Positions 7,178-15,555 of a stretch of 45,964 bases of DNA are shown in pieces. Origin of the DNA: Flavobacteriia bacterium. Lineage in GTDB: Bacteria; Bacteroidota; Bacteroidia; Flavobacteriales_D; Crocinitomicaceae. Under the pieces are notes generated by a model that made no database searches, was not told the origin of the DNA, and saw only the letters and a list, made by a program, of their open reading frames with translations. The position numbers were made by a program, and so were the translations under genes. Each line of letters begins with the position of its first letter. Position 1 is the stretch's first letter. The stretch lies in NCBI GenBank assembly GCA_016183815.1, contig JACPDW010000009.1, positions 1-45,964 on the forward strand, written 5' to 3'.

Positions 7178-7943
7178 AATATTCACTTTCTTAATTCTTT
7201 TTGTTTTTTTATATGCTTTTCAATCCTGTGGGATTAACAGTAGTATCATGTTTAAAACACCAAAAAATTCAACTTTTAAATACGATTCTATTCCAATGCG
7301 ACCAATAGAAGACTATAAAATATCCAGAGATGATAAAATCTCTTTCGCTATTAGCAATAATTTAGGTCATCGTATTATTGAAAATCAATCTGGAATAGGT
7401 GGTATAAATCCCTCCTCAGTACAAGGAAAAGAAATGGAGTATATTGTCAAAAGTGATGGCACGGTTGATTTACCAATAATTGGTAACATTAAAATAGCCG
7501 GATTAACCATTGATGAAGCAGAAGACACCTTAGCTAAAATGTATTCAAAGGAACATCAAAAACCTTTTATACAATTAAGCATAACCAATCAAAGAGTGAT
7601 TGTGTTTCCTGGTCAAGGTGGAGATGCTAAGGTAATACCTTTAATTAACACGAACACTACTTTGATGGAAGCTATTGCTGGAGCAGGAGGCATCCCCGAA
7701 AGAGGAAAAGCTAACACAGTTAAATTGATGAGACGTGTAAAAGGTAAAAGAGAAGTGTATTTATTCGATTTATCAACTGTGGAGGGACTAAAATATACAG
7801 ATATGATTGTTCAATCAAATGATTATATCTATGTAGAACCTAATCCAAGATTGGCAAGAGAAGCATTAACACAAATTACACCCTATATTACACTTTTATC
7901 TACTTTTGGGGTATTAATAACCATCATTGAAAGAACAAAATAA
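7170..7943 (+). CDS. Wza-like polysaccharide export outer-membrane lipoprotein
   Basis: A 257-residue lipoprotein. The signal ends in a lipobox, LYAFQSC, with the acylated Cys near residue 20. A Poly_export (PES) domain follows at about 45-130 (ISRDDKISFAISN, YIVKSDGTVDLPIIGNIKI), then a SLBB segment (VFPGQGGDAKVIPL, NTTLMEAIAGAGGIPERGKA). The hydrophobic end (ITPYITLLSTFGVLITII) may span a membrane. Wza-type proteins form the outer-membrane channel for capsule or exopolysaccharide, working with the Wzc-like kinase encoded next. The TAATG junction couples stop and start. In Bacteroidota this short form is common. Confidence 0.9.
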   Translation: MIKIFTFLILFVFLYAFQSCGINSSIMFKTPKNSTFKYDSIPMRPIEDYKISRDDKISFAISNNLGHRIIENQSGIGGINPSSVQGKEMEYIVKSDGTVDLPIIGNIKIAGLTIDEAEDTLAKMYSKEHQKPFIQLSITNQRVIVFPGQGGDAKVIPLINTNTTLMEAIAGAGGIPERGKANTVKLMRRVKGKREVYLFDLSTVEGLKYTDMIVQSNDYIYVEPNPRLAREALTQITPYITLLSTFGVLITIIERTK

Positions 7944-10369
7944 TGAATGCAGCTCAAAAAAGTTTAATAATAAATAAAGGGTATAATCCATACTTATTAA
8001 GAGCTGTTCTTCGACGATTTTGGTATCTTCCTTTTGTGATGATACTTTTATTTATGTTTTCTTCTTGGTTATATTTACGATATACCAAAGATGTATTTAA
8101 GTCTTCTGCCATATTGCAAATTGAAAAAAATGACCAAGGAAAAGAGTTGTTAGAAATAGAGAATAATAATATTAAAAATAATATATTAGGAGAAGTAGAA
8201 TTATTACGGTCAGAATTACTTTTTAAAAAAGCAGTTGATAAATTGAATATGAATATTAGTATTTTCTCTAAAGGAAAAATTCTGACAGAAGAATTGTATA
8301 ACAACAATAATATTCAAATTATTCCTTATTATTTATCTGATTCCTCTTTTTGTGAAACTCCAATAAACATTGAAGTAAGTAATAAAAAGGCAATACTTAT
8401 CTCTTATCAATTTTTAGGTAAAAATCACCAATATACATTGACAAATGGTGTTAAGTTTAAAAATAATCTTTTTGAAATTGAAATTAAAGTTGCAAATTTT
8501 GATCAATTTATAGAGCTTCAAAATGAAAATCAATTGTATTTTGTATTTAATAATAGTTCCAACTTATTCTCACGTTTGTTCAGTGGTTTAGAAGTCTCAC
8601 CTGCTGATGAAGTCGCCCAAACTATTTTAATTACATATAAAGGTAACAATCCAATTCTTTGTAAGGATATAGTTGATAAAGTCGCAGAATCTTTTTTTGA
8701 ATACGATGAACAGAATCAAAAACAATCTTCTGTAAATATTTTAAAATTTATTGATAAGCAATTAGATTCTATTGGAACTGAATTAAAATTTTCAAAAGAC
8801 AGTTTGACAAGATTTCAAAAAGCAACAAAATTAGCTGACCCTGAAACAGATAGTAGGGATATCAATCAGAATATCGTTCAAGTTTCTGATAAATTGTTTG
8901 AACTTGACAATGAAATTAATACATTAAAATTAGTCAATTCAAAATTGAAAAATGAACCAAACAGAGTAGAGATATACAAATTAATCCCAGAAATGTTAGG
9001 GAAAAGTTTTGAGTCCTCTTTGTCTAAACAAATTCAAGATTTATATACTCTAATTGAAAAGAAAGAAGATTTATTGTTTGAAATTACTGAAGATAATGCT
9101 GTTATTAGAGATATAAATTTAAAAATTAGTAATAAAATTACTTCAATTAGAAGAAGTGTAAACGTGATTTTAGAACGATTATCTGAAAATGAAAAACTTT
9201 TAAGGGGGAAATTAGCAGATTACGAAAACGCTTTTTTTAGTATTCCTGATAAAAAAACAGAATATAATCGTTTGAAATCTGCTCAAGAACTAAATGAAAA
9301 ATATTATACTCTTTTGGCAGAAAAGAAGGTAATGTATTCAATTTCAAGAGCTGGATTTTCAAGTGAAAATAGATTATTATCAACCTCAACAGTTAGCAGT
9401 ACTCCAATTAGTCCAAATAGAAAAATGGTCTATGGTGGATTTTTGTTTGTAGGTTTGTTAATTGGACTGACCTATCTCGCATTTAAATATTTTACTTTTA
9501 ATGAAATAAACAATACAGAAGAGTTAAAAATGCTTTTACCTGAAAAAGCCAATATTCTAGGAAGTGTTCCAATTACTAAAAGAACAATGGATTATTCTCA
9601 AATTGTGGTACATGAATCTCCAAAATCTTTATTGGCAGAATCATTAAGACACATTAGAGCTAATATGAGTTTTGTGAACAAAAATGCACAAGTAATTGCA
9701 ATATCATCCTCTATTTCTGGAGAAGGTAAAACTTTTATCGCATTAAATTTAGCAGCAATAATCGCTATGTCTGGTAAAAAAACCTTGATAATGGACTTAG
9801 ATTTGCGAAAGCCAAAAGTACATCTAGGTTTTAATGTGAACAATGACAACGGTATGAGTAATCTTATTGTTAGTCAAGTAACATTAAATGATTGTATTCA
9901 TCATTCTGAAATTGACAATTTGCATTATATCACAGCAGGACCTGTGCCACCCAACCCTTCAGAATTAATTTTAAGTAGAGAGTTTCAAACTGTATTAGAA
10001 AAATTAAAAACAATATATGAAATTATTATTATTGATAATCCACCTGTAGGATTAGTTTCAGATGGTGTACAAGTATTAGCAAGTGCTGATATACCTATTT
10101 ATGTATTTAAAGCAAATTATTCCAAAAGAATTTTTGCCGAAAGAGTAAAAGAACTATTTGAAGTGCAACAATTGAAATCGTTAAATATTTTGTTAAACGG
10201 AACTGTTCCAGGAAGAGGTGGTTATGGCTACGATTATGGCTATAGTTATGGCTACGGATATGGTTACGGTTATGGATCTGGATATTATTACGATGAAAAA
10301 CATAGTGAAAAGTTTTTTCTTATTCGTTGGTATTATAGTGTAATAAATTTTATTAGTAGAAGAATTTAA
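7943..10369 (+). CDS. Wzc-like polysaccharide co-polymerase and tyrosine kinase
   Basis: An 808-residue fusion of a Wzz-type chain-length domain and a BY-kinase. The first membrane helix is at about 27-45, followed by a periplasmic coiled-coil region including the GNVR-type segment. The second helix is at about 495-515 (MVYGGFLFVGLLIGLTYLAF). The cytoplasmic kinase has Walker A SISGEGKTF (about 590-598), Walker A' LIMDLDLRKPK and Walker B IIIIDNPPVG. Near the C-terminus, about residues 759-783, lies a Tyr/Gly cluster (GYGYDYGYSYGYGYGYGYG), the autophosphorylation tail. It controls chain length and export of polysaccharide together with the Wza-like channel. The Tyr tail is encoded by near-identical ggntay repeats prone to slippage. 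Confidence 0.93.
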   Translation: MNAAQKSLIINKGYNPYLLRAVLRRFWYLPFVMILLFMFSSWLYLRYTKDVFKSSAILQIEKNDQGKELLEIENNNIKNNILGEVELLRSELLFKKAVDKLNMNISIFSKGKILTEELYNNNNIQIIPYYLSDSSFCETPINIEVSNKKAILISYQFLGKNHQYTLTNGVKFKNNLFEIEIKVANFDQFIELQNENQLYFVFNNSSNLFSRLFSGLEVSPADEVAQTILITYKGNNPILCKDIVDKVAESFFEYDEQNQKQSSVNILKFIDKQLDSIGTELKFSKDSLTRFQKATKLADPETDSRDINQNIVQVSDKLFELDNEINTLKLVNSKLKNEPNRVEIYKLIPEMLGKSFESSLSKQIQDLYTLIEKKEDLLFEITEDNAVIRDINLKISNKITSIRRSVNVILERLSENEKLLRGKLADYENAFFSIPDKKTEYNRLKSAQELNEKYYTLLAEKKVMYSISRAGFSSENRLLSTSTVSSTPISPNRKMVYGGFLFVGLLIGLTYLAFKYFTFNEINNTEELKMLLPEKANILGSVPITKRTMDYSQIVVHESPKSLLAESLRHIRANMSFVNKNAQVIAISSSISGEGKTFIALNLAAIIAMSGKKTLIMDLDLRKPKVHLGFNVNNDNGMSNLIVSQVTLNDCIHHSEIDNLHYITAGPVPPNPSELILSREFQTVLEKLKTIYEIIIIDNPPVGLVSDGVQVLASADIPIYVFKANYSKRIFAERVKELFEVQQLKSLNILLNGTVPGRGGYGYDYGYSYGYGYGYGYGSGYYYDEKHSEKFFLIRWYYSVINFISRRI

Positions 10370-10370
10370 G

Positions 10371-11468
10371 TTGGAACTAAAAATTATACAATTAATTTTA
10401 TTTTTTATTGTGGCAGTACTAATTTCTGCTACATTAAACTCTCTTTTATTGAAGTTTTCAAAAAGTCTTGGCATTAGAAACAACAACGACGTTTTAATTC
10501 GATGGAGCAATCAATCAAAACCCTCAATAGGTGGTATTAGTTTTTTTGTGATTTTTATCTTTTCTTCAATTGGATATAGTGTTGTTTTTTCAGATGAATA
10601 TATTTTTCATAACATGCAATATATTGGTCTTTTGTCTGCTTGTTCTTTGGCTTTTGCAATGGGATTGGCAGATGATGCATACAACACACAACCGCTAATT
10701 AAATTATCGATACAAATTTTATGTGGGATTTTGTTTCTTATTACCGATACTAACATTCAATTATTTGATTTCCCTCTTTTGAATCAAATATTAACCGTAT
10801 TATGGGTAGTTGCTATAATGAATTCATTAAATATGTTGGATAATATGGATGGTATAACTGGTACTACCTCTGTTTTTATATTATTGACTTGTTTGTCCTC
10901 TTCTTTTATTTTATTTGAATTAAACAGAAACATTTGGTCAATTTTACTGTTAGCTCAAGTTGGCTCAATTGTTGGTTTCTTGTTTTTCAACATTAATCCT
11001 TCAAAAATGTTTATGGGAGATTCAGGATCTCAATTTATTGGACTTTTTGTCGCTTTTTTCTCCATTAAATTTTTAATAAATATTGGAGAAATTGTCGATG
11101 GACCTAATTGGTCAGGAATGGTCATTTGTCTCTTAGCTTTTACTCCGACAGCTGTTGATACGCTTACTGTAATCATTAATCGATTAAAAAAAGGAAAATC
11201 CCCTATGGTTGGTGGTAAAGACCATACCACACATTTTTTGGTTTACGCGGGTCTAAAAGATAAACAAGTATGGTACATATTTATATTAATTTCTGCTCTG
11301 TCCACAATATTAAGTACGTACTTGATTTATTTGTCCAAATTTCATATTTTTATTCCAATCTTAATATTCATTACTTATTTTATTGTGATTTTTATTTTAC
11401 TTTTCCGTCTAACAATAAAATACAAAGAAAAAGAAAAAGAAAAAGTCAATTCAAAAGATGTTGGATGA
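10371..11468 (+). CDS. WecA/MraY-family undecaprenyl-phosphate sugar-1-phosphate transferase
   Basis: A 365-residue polytopic membrane enzyme of the PNPT family, with about ten helices. It would transfer a sugar-1-phosphate (often GlcNAc-1-P) from a UDP-sugar to undecaprenyl phosphate, the first step of lipid-linked polysaccharide assembly. Motifs appear in the expected order: LADDAYNTQP (about 100), NMLDNMDGI (about 152), FMGDSGSQFIG (about 216) and the cytoplasmic GGKDHTTHF (about 282). The start is TTG, one base after the Wzc stop; no ATG exists before the conserved domain. The C-terminus is Lys/Glu-rich (KYKEKEKEKEK). The end overlaps the longer reading of uvrA by 11 bases. Confidence 0.88.
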   Translation: MELKIIQLILFFIVAVLISATLNSLLLKFSKSLGIRNNNDVLIRWSNQSKPSIGGISFFVIFIFSSIGYSVVFSDEYIFHNMQYIGLLSACSLAFAMGLADDAYNTQPLIKLSIQILCGILFLITDTNIQLFDFPLLNQILTVLWVVAIMNSLNMLDNMDGITGTTSVFILLTCLSSSFILFELNRNIWSILLLAQVGSIVGFLFFNINPSKMFMGDSGSQFIGLFVAFFSIKFLINIGEIVDGPNWSGMVICLLAFTPTAVDTLTVIINRLKKGKSPMVGGKDHTTHFLVYAGLKDKQVWYIFILISALSTILSTYLIYLSKFHIFIPILIFITYFIVIFILLFRLTIKYKEKEKEKVNSKDVG

Positions 11469-11472
11469 TGAA

Positions 11473-14262
11473 ATGATAAAAGTTTTTGGAGCAAGAGAAC
11501 ATAATTTAAAAAATGTTTCTATTCAAATTCCAAGAAATCAGTTGGTAGTTTTCACAGGATTAAGTGGTTCAGGAAAATCATCACTTGCTTTTGACACAAT
11601 TTTTGCTGAAGGTCAGAGACGTTATCTCGATACTTTTTCTAGTTATGCTCGCCATTTTATGGGTAACATAGAAAGACCTGATGTTGATAAAATTGACGGT
11701 TTAAGTCCTGTAATCGCTATTGAGCAAAAAACCGTTGCCAGATCCCCTCGTTCAACAGTTGGCACGGTTACAGAGGTATATGATTTTATTCGTTTACTTT
11801 TTGCTCGTGTTTCAACTGCTTATTCTCACCAAACAGGTGAAGAAATGATTAAATACAACGACAGTCAAATATTTTCTTTAATCCAAAATGATTTTTTAAA
11901 TAAAAAAATTGCTGTTTTAGCCCCAGTAGTTAAAGCAAGAAAAGGTCATTACAAAGAGTTATTTGAACAGTTCAAAAAAAATGGATATACAAAAACACGA
12001 GTAGATGGTGTATTAACTGAAATTGAACGTAATCAATCTCTAGATAGATATAAAATTCATGATATTGAGTTAGTTATAGATAGATTTTTAGTTGACACTA
12101 ATTCTGAAAAACGTTTGCAAGATGCTATTCAGATTGGCATGAAGTGGGGTAATAAATCCATCATGATTTTAGATTTAGAACAAAATATAACTCGTCACTT
12201 TAGTAGAAATTTAATGTGCCCTTCAACTGGAATAAGTTATCCAGAACCAGAACCAAATTTGTTCTCATTTAATTCGCCTTATGGATGTTGTGAAAAATGT
12301 AATGGTTTAGGCGAAATTTCTGAATTGGATTTAAATAAAATTATCCCTGATTCAAATATCTCTATTAGAAAAGGAGGATTAGCTCCTTTAGGAGAATATA
12401 AAAAAAATTGGTTTTTTGAAAAAATTAATCATTTTTTATCTCAATATAAATTGTCTTTAAATACCCCAATAAAAAATATTCCGGAACCAGCATTAAATGT
12501 AATATTGTATGGGAATGATGGAATTGAAAAAAAAGGAAACGAAAAATGGTTGATTTTTGAAGGTTTAATCTCTTATATCACTCGTCATAGTGAAGAAAGT
12601 TCTGCCTCTATTCAGCGATGGGCTCAAGGATTTTTAAATAAAAAGAAATGTCCAGATTGTGATGGTGTTAGGTTGAGACAACAAGCATATTATTTTAAAA
12701 TTGGGGATAAAAATATCGCTGATTTAGTTCAAATGGACATAGGTGAATTACAAAAATGGTTTTTAACTGCTTTTAAACTACTTTCAAACAAAAATCAAGA
12801 AATTGCGAGTGATATTTTAAAAGAAATCAATGCCCGTTTAAAATTCATTGTTGATGTTGGTTTAGACTACCTAACCTTAAATCGATCGGCTAAATCTTTA
12901 TCTGGTGGTGAAGCTCAAAGAATAAGATTAGCAACACAAATTGGCTCAGAATTGATGAATGTACTCTATATTTTAGATGAACCAAGTATTGGTTTACATC
13001 AACGAGACAATTCAAAACTTATCACTTCTTTAAAAAAATTAAGAGATGCAGGAAATACTGTATTGGTTGTAGAACACGACAAAGAAATGATGGAATCTGC
13101 AGATTTTATTGTAGATATTGGTCCAAAAGCTGGAGTTCATGGAGGAGAAATTACTTTTTCTGGTACTTTAAAAGAAATGCTGAAACAAAACACGCTAACA
13201 GCGAGGTACTTACAGAATATTATCAAAATAGAAGTTCCCAAAAAAAGAAGAAAAGGTAATGGAAATAAAATAGTACTTTCAGAGGCAAGTGGACATAACT
13301 TAAAACAAGTAAATGCTGTTTTTCCTTTAGGAACTTTTATTTGTGTTACAGGTGTTTCGGGGAGTGGAAAATCAACATTAATTCATGAAACACTTTATCC
13401 AATATTAAATCAACATATTTACAAATCTGTCAAAAAACCAATGCCTTATAAAAGTATCAAAGGATTAGAATATGTGGATAAAGTGATAGAAATTGATCAA
13501 AAACCAATTGGACGTACTCCAAGATCAAATCCTGCTACCTACACCAATGTTTTTAATGAAATAAGGGCTTTATTTTGTTCATTGCCTGAAGCACAAATTA
13601 GAGGTTATAAAGCGGGTAGATTTTCTTTTAATGTAGTTGGTGGGAGATGTGAAGAATGTGGAGGCGGAGGACTTAAAACCATCGAAATGAACTTCTTACC
13701 CGATGTATATGTTACCTGTGAAAGATGTAATGGGAAAAGATACAATAGAGAAACTTTGGAAATCAGATATAAAGGAAAATCAATTAACGATGTTTTGGAA
13801 ATGACGGTTGAATATGCTTTAACCTTTTTTGATAAAATTCCTAAAATTAAAAAAACCTTAGAAACATTAATGTCTGTTGGTTTAGGTTATATTACACTTG
13901 GACAATCTTCCACTACTCTTTCCGGTGGCGAAGCTCAGCGTATCAAACTTTCTGAAGAATTATCAAAAAAAAGTACTGGAAAAACGATTTATATTTTAGA
14001 TGAACCCAGTACAGGTTTACATTTTGAAGATATTAATCAACTTCTTCAAGTATTAAACAGAATTGTTGATGAAGGAAACACAGTAATTGTAATTGAGCAC
14101 AATTTAGACATCATCAAAGTAGCAGATTACATAATCGATTTAGGAAAAGAAGGTGGTAAAAATGGTGGGGAAATTTTATTTATGGGAACGCCTGAAAAAA
14201 TGGTTAAAACCTGTTTTGAAACATCACACACCGCACATTATTTGAAATACGAACTGAATTAA
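11473..14262 (+). CDS. uvrA: UvrABC excision nuclease subunit A
   Basis: UvrA dimers recognise helix-distorting DNA damage and load UvrB in nucleotide excision repair. The 929 residues have two ABC ATPase modules. Module I has Walker A GLSGSGKSSLAFDT and signature LSGGEAQRIRLA (about 476). Module II has GVSGSGKSTLIHE (about 627) and LSGGEAQRIKLS (about 816). Walker B sites are ILDEPSIGLH and ILDEPSTGLH. Zinc-finger cysteines are visible in CCEKCNGLGE, CPDCDGV, CEECGGGG and CERCNGKRYN. I prefer ATG 11473 (MIKVFGAREHNLKN), the canonical start, but ATG 11458 is in frame and would overlap the upstream stop. The link to polysaccharide genes is positional, not functional. Confidence 0.95.
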   Translation: MIKVFGAREHNLKNVSIQIPRNQLVVFTGLSGSGKSSLAFDTIFAEGQRRYLDTFSSYARHFMGNIERPDVDKIDGLSPVIAIEQKTVARSPRSTVGTVTEVYDFIRLLFARVSTAYSHQTGEEMIKYNDSQIFSLIQNDFLNKKIAVLAPVVKARKGHYKELFEQFKKNGYTKTRVDGVLTEIERNQSLDRYKIHDIELVIDRFLVDTNSEKRLQDAIQIGMKWGNKSIMILDLEQNITRHFSRNLMCPSTGISYPEPEPNLFSFNSPYGCCEKCNGLGEISELDLNKIIPDSNISIRKGGLAPLGEYKKNWFFEKINHFLSQYKLSLNTPIKNIPEPALNVILYGNDGIEKKGNEKWLIFEGLISYITRHSEESSASIQRWAQGFLNKKKCPDCDGVRLRQQAYYFKIGDKNIADLVQMDIGELQKWFLTAFKLLSNKNQEIASDILKEINARLKFIVDVGLDYLTLNRSAKSLSGGEAQRIRLATQIGSELMNVLYILDEPSIGLHQRDNSKLITSLKKLRDAGNTVLVVEHDKEMMESADFIVDIGPKAGVHGGEITFSGTLKEMLKQNTLTARYLQNIIKIEVPKKRRKGNGNKIVLSEASGHNLKQVNAVFPLGTFICVTGVSGSGKSTLIHETLYPILNQHIYKSVKKPMPYKSIKGLEYVDKVIEIDQKPIGRTPRSNPATYTNVFNEIRALFCSLPEAQIRGYKAGRFSFNVVGGRCEECGGGGLKTIEMNFLPDVYVTCERCNGKRYNRETLEIRYKGKSINDVLEMTVEYALTFFDKIPKIKKTLETLMSVGLGYITLGQSSTTLSGGEAQRIKLSEELSKKSTGKTIYILDEPSTGLHFEDINQLLQVLNRIVDEGNTVIVIEHNLDIIKVADYIIDLGKEGGKNGGEILFMGTPEKMVKTCFETSHTAHYLKYELN

Positions 14263-14273
14263 TCTTATCTTTG
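14242..14273 (+). promoter_or_regulatory. Promoter of the LOG-family gene
   Basis: TTG (14242-14244) is followed after 21 bases by TATCTTTG (14266-14273), a strong Bacteroidota promoter overlapping the end of uvrA. The start site near 14279 gives a leader of about 35 bases. Confidence 0.7.
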
Positions 14274-14313
14274 TGCAAATAAATTTAACCTCAAATCAAA
14301 TATTAGTATTTAT

Positions 14314-14997
14314 ATGAATATGATTCGCAAAGATTGGACTGAGATAAAAACAAACGACAGTTGGGCTATTTTTAAAATCATGTCCGAATTCGTTGAGGGT
14401 TACGAGAGAATGGCTAAAATCGGCCCTTGTATCTCCGTTTTTGGCTCAGCACGTACCAAAGAAAACAACAAATATTATCATTTGGCAACAGAAGTGAGTG
14501 AAAAACTTTCAAAAGCAGGTTATGGAGTGATTACAGGCGGAGGCCCTGGTGTGATGGAAGCTGGAAACAAAGGGGCACAATTGGGAGGAGGAAAATCAGT
14601 AGGTCTTAATATTGATTTACCTTTTGAACAAAATCATAACCCTTATATAGATCCTGAACACAATCTTGAATTTGACTATTTTTTCGTTCGAAAAGTAGTT
14701 TTTGTTAAATATTCTCAAGGTTTTGTTGTTCTTCCAGGTGGATTTGGTACAATGGACGAAATGTTTGAAGCACTTACATTAATTCAAACAAAAAAAATCA
14801 ATAAACGTCCTGTTGTTTTAATTGGAACTGAATATTGGAGTGGTTTGTTTCAATGGGTAGAAAAAGTTATGCTTGGTCATGAAAACAACATATCAGAAAA
14901 AGATTTAGAACTCTATAAAATAGTTGACACCGCAGATGAAGCCGTAAAATATATAGAAGATTTCTATAAAGACCATGAACTTTCTCCCAACTTTTAA
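14314..14997 (+). CDS. LOG-family protein (nucleotide 5'-monophosphate phosphoribohydrolase type)
   Basis: A 227-residue Rossmann-fold protein of the TIGR00730/LOG family. The active-site motifs are GGGPGVMEAGNKGA (about 75-88) and PGGFGTMDEMFEAL (about 142-155), where the Glu residues and the Arg of FFVRKV take part in cleaving the N-glycosidic bond of nucleoside monophosphates. Plant relatives activate cytokinins. Most bacterial members have unproved substrates; some work on AMP or other purine nucleotides. An N-terminal extension of about 40 residues (SWAIFKIMSEFVEGYERMAK) is typical of the longer bacterial class. The last codons merge into the heptamer repeat array that follows. Confidence 0.88.
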   Translation: MNMIRKDWTEIKTNDSWAIFKIMSEFVEGYERMAKIGPCISVFGSARTKENNKYYHLATEVSEKLSKAGYGVITGGGPGVMEAGNKGAQLGGGKSVGLNIDLPFEQNHNPYIDPEHNLEFDYFFVRKVVFVKYSQGFVVLPGGFGTMDEMFEALTLIQTKKINKRPVVLIGTEYWSGLFQWVEKVMLGHENNISEKDLELYKIVDTADEAVKYIEDFYKDHELSPNF

Positions 14998-14998
14998 T

Positions 14999-15061
14999 TT
15001 TTAACTTTTAACTTTTAACTTTTAACTTTTAACTTTTAACTTTTAACTTTTAACTTTTAAC
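14999..15061. repeat. Heptanucleotide tandem repeat, nine copies
   Basis: Nine head-to-tail copies of a 7-base unit, TTTTAAC, begin directly after the LOG-family stop codon and end ten bases before the next ATG at 15071. The repeat fills almost the whole intergenic gap, and the last LOG codons (AACTTTTAATTT) look like a partial further copy. Copy number should be variable by replication slippage, which would change promoter or leader length for the next gene without affecting either coding frame. Confidence 0.9.
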
Positions 15062-15070
15062 TTTATTATA

Positions 15071-15538
15071 ATGAACGAAGCACATTTTCACCTATTAATC
15101 AATCATTTCCCAATTATTGGAATTATTATTGGAAGCATTAGTTTGTTAGTCGCTTTTATTTTAAAATCCTCAACTGCTAAAAAAATGGCTCTTTGGATTT
15201 TATTTTTCTCCTCTGTTTTATCAATACCGACTTTTGCAAGTGGTGAAGGAGCTGAAGAAGTGGTTGAACATCTTCCGAATTTTACAAAACAAAGTCATCA
15301 TTTACTTCATGAACACGAAGAAAAAGCAGAGTTTTTTATGACATTTTCATGGATTTTAATTTTTTTATCCATTATCACCTTATTTTTAGAATGGAAAAAA
15401 AATAAAATTGCAAAGTATGCTGTTGTTGTTACTATAATTTTTTCTATTGTAAGCATTGTTATTCTTAAAGAAGTAGGTACAAGTGGTGGAGAAATTTCTC
15501 ATCCAGAAATTATACAAAAACACAACGACAAAAATTAA
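15071..15538 (+). CDS. Four-helix membrane protein, DUF2231-like
   Basis: A 155-residue protein with four predicted helices: LLINHFPIIGIIIGSISLL, MALWILFFSSVLSIPTFA, FFMTFSWILIFLSIITLFL and YAVVVTIIFSIVSIVIL. The opening HFHLLINHFPIIG resembles the N-terminal motif of DUF2231-type membrane proteins. A His/Glu-rich loop between helices 2 and 3 (QSHHLLHEHEEKAEFF) could bind haem or metal, but that is only suggested by composition. Its whole 5' region is the heptamer repeat, so its expression may vary. It is followed after 17 bases by the AlkC-type gene. The function is unknown. Confidence 0.6.
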   Translation: MNEAHFHLLINHFPIIGIIIGSISLLVAFILKSSTAKKMALWILFFSSVLSIPTFASGEGAEEVVEHLPNFTKQSHHLLHEHEEKAEFFMTFSWILIFLSIITLFLEWKKNKIAKYAVVVTIIFSIVSIVILKEVGTSGGEISHPEIIQKHNDKN

Positions 15539-15555
15539 ATTCTAGTATTGGAAAG

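Noticed and set aside
11420-11456. Low-complexity AAAGAAAAAG repeat as a regulatory element.
   Set aside because: It encodes the Lys/Glu-rich tail of the WecA-type transferase in frame and needs no other explanation.
14999-15061. CRISPR array or phage attachment site.
   Set aside because: The repeat is a pure 7-base tandem unit without spacers, so it is a simple sequence repeat.
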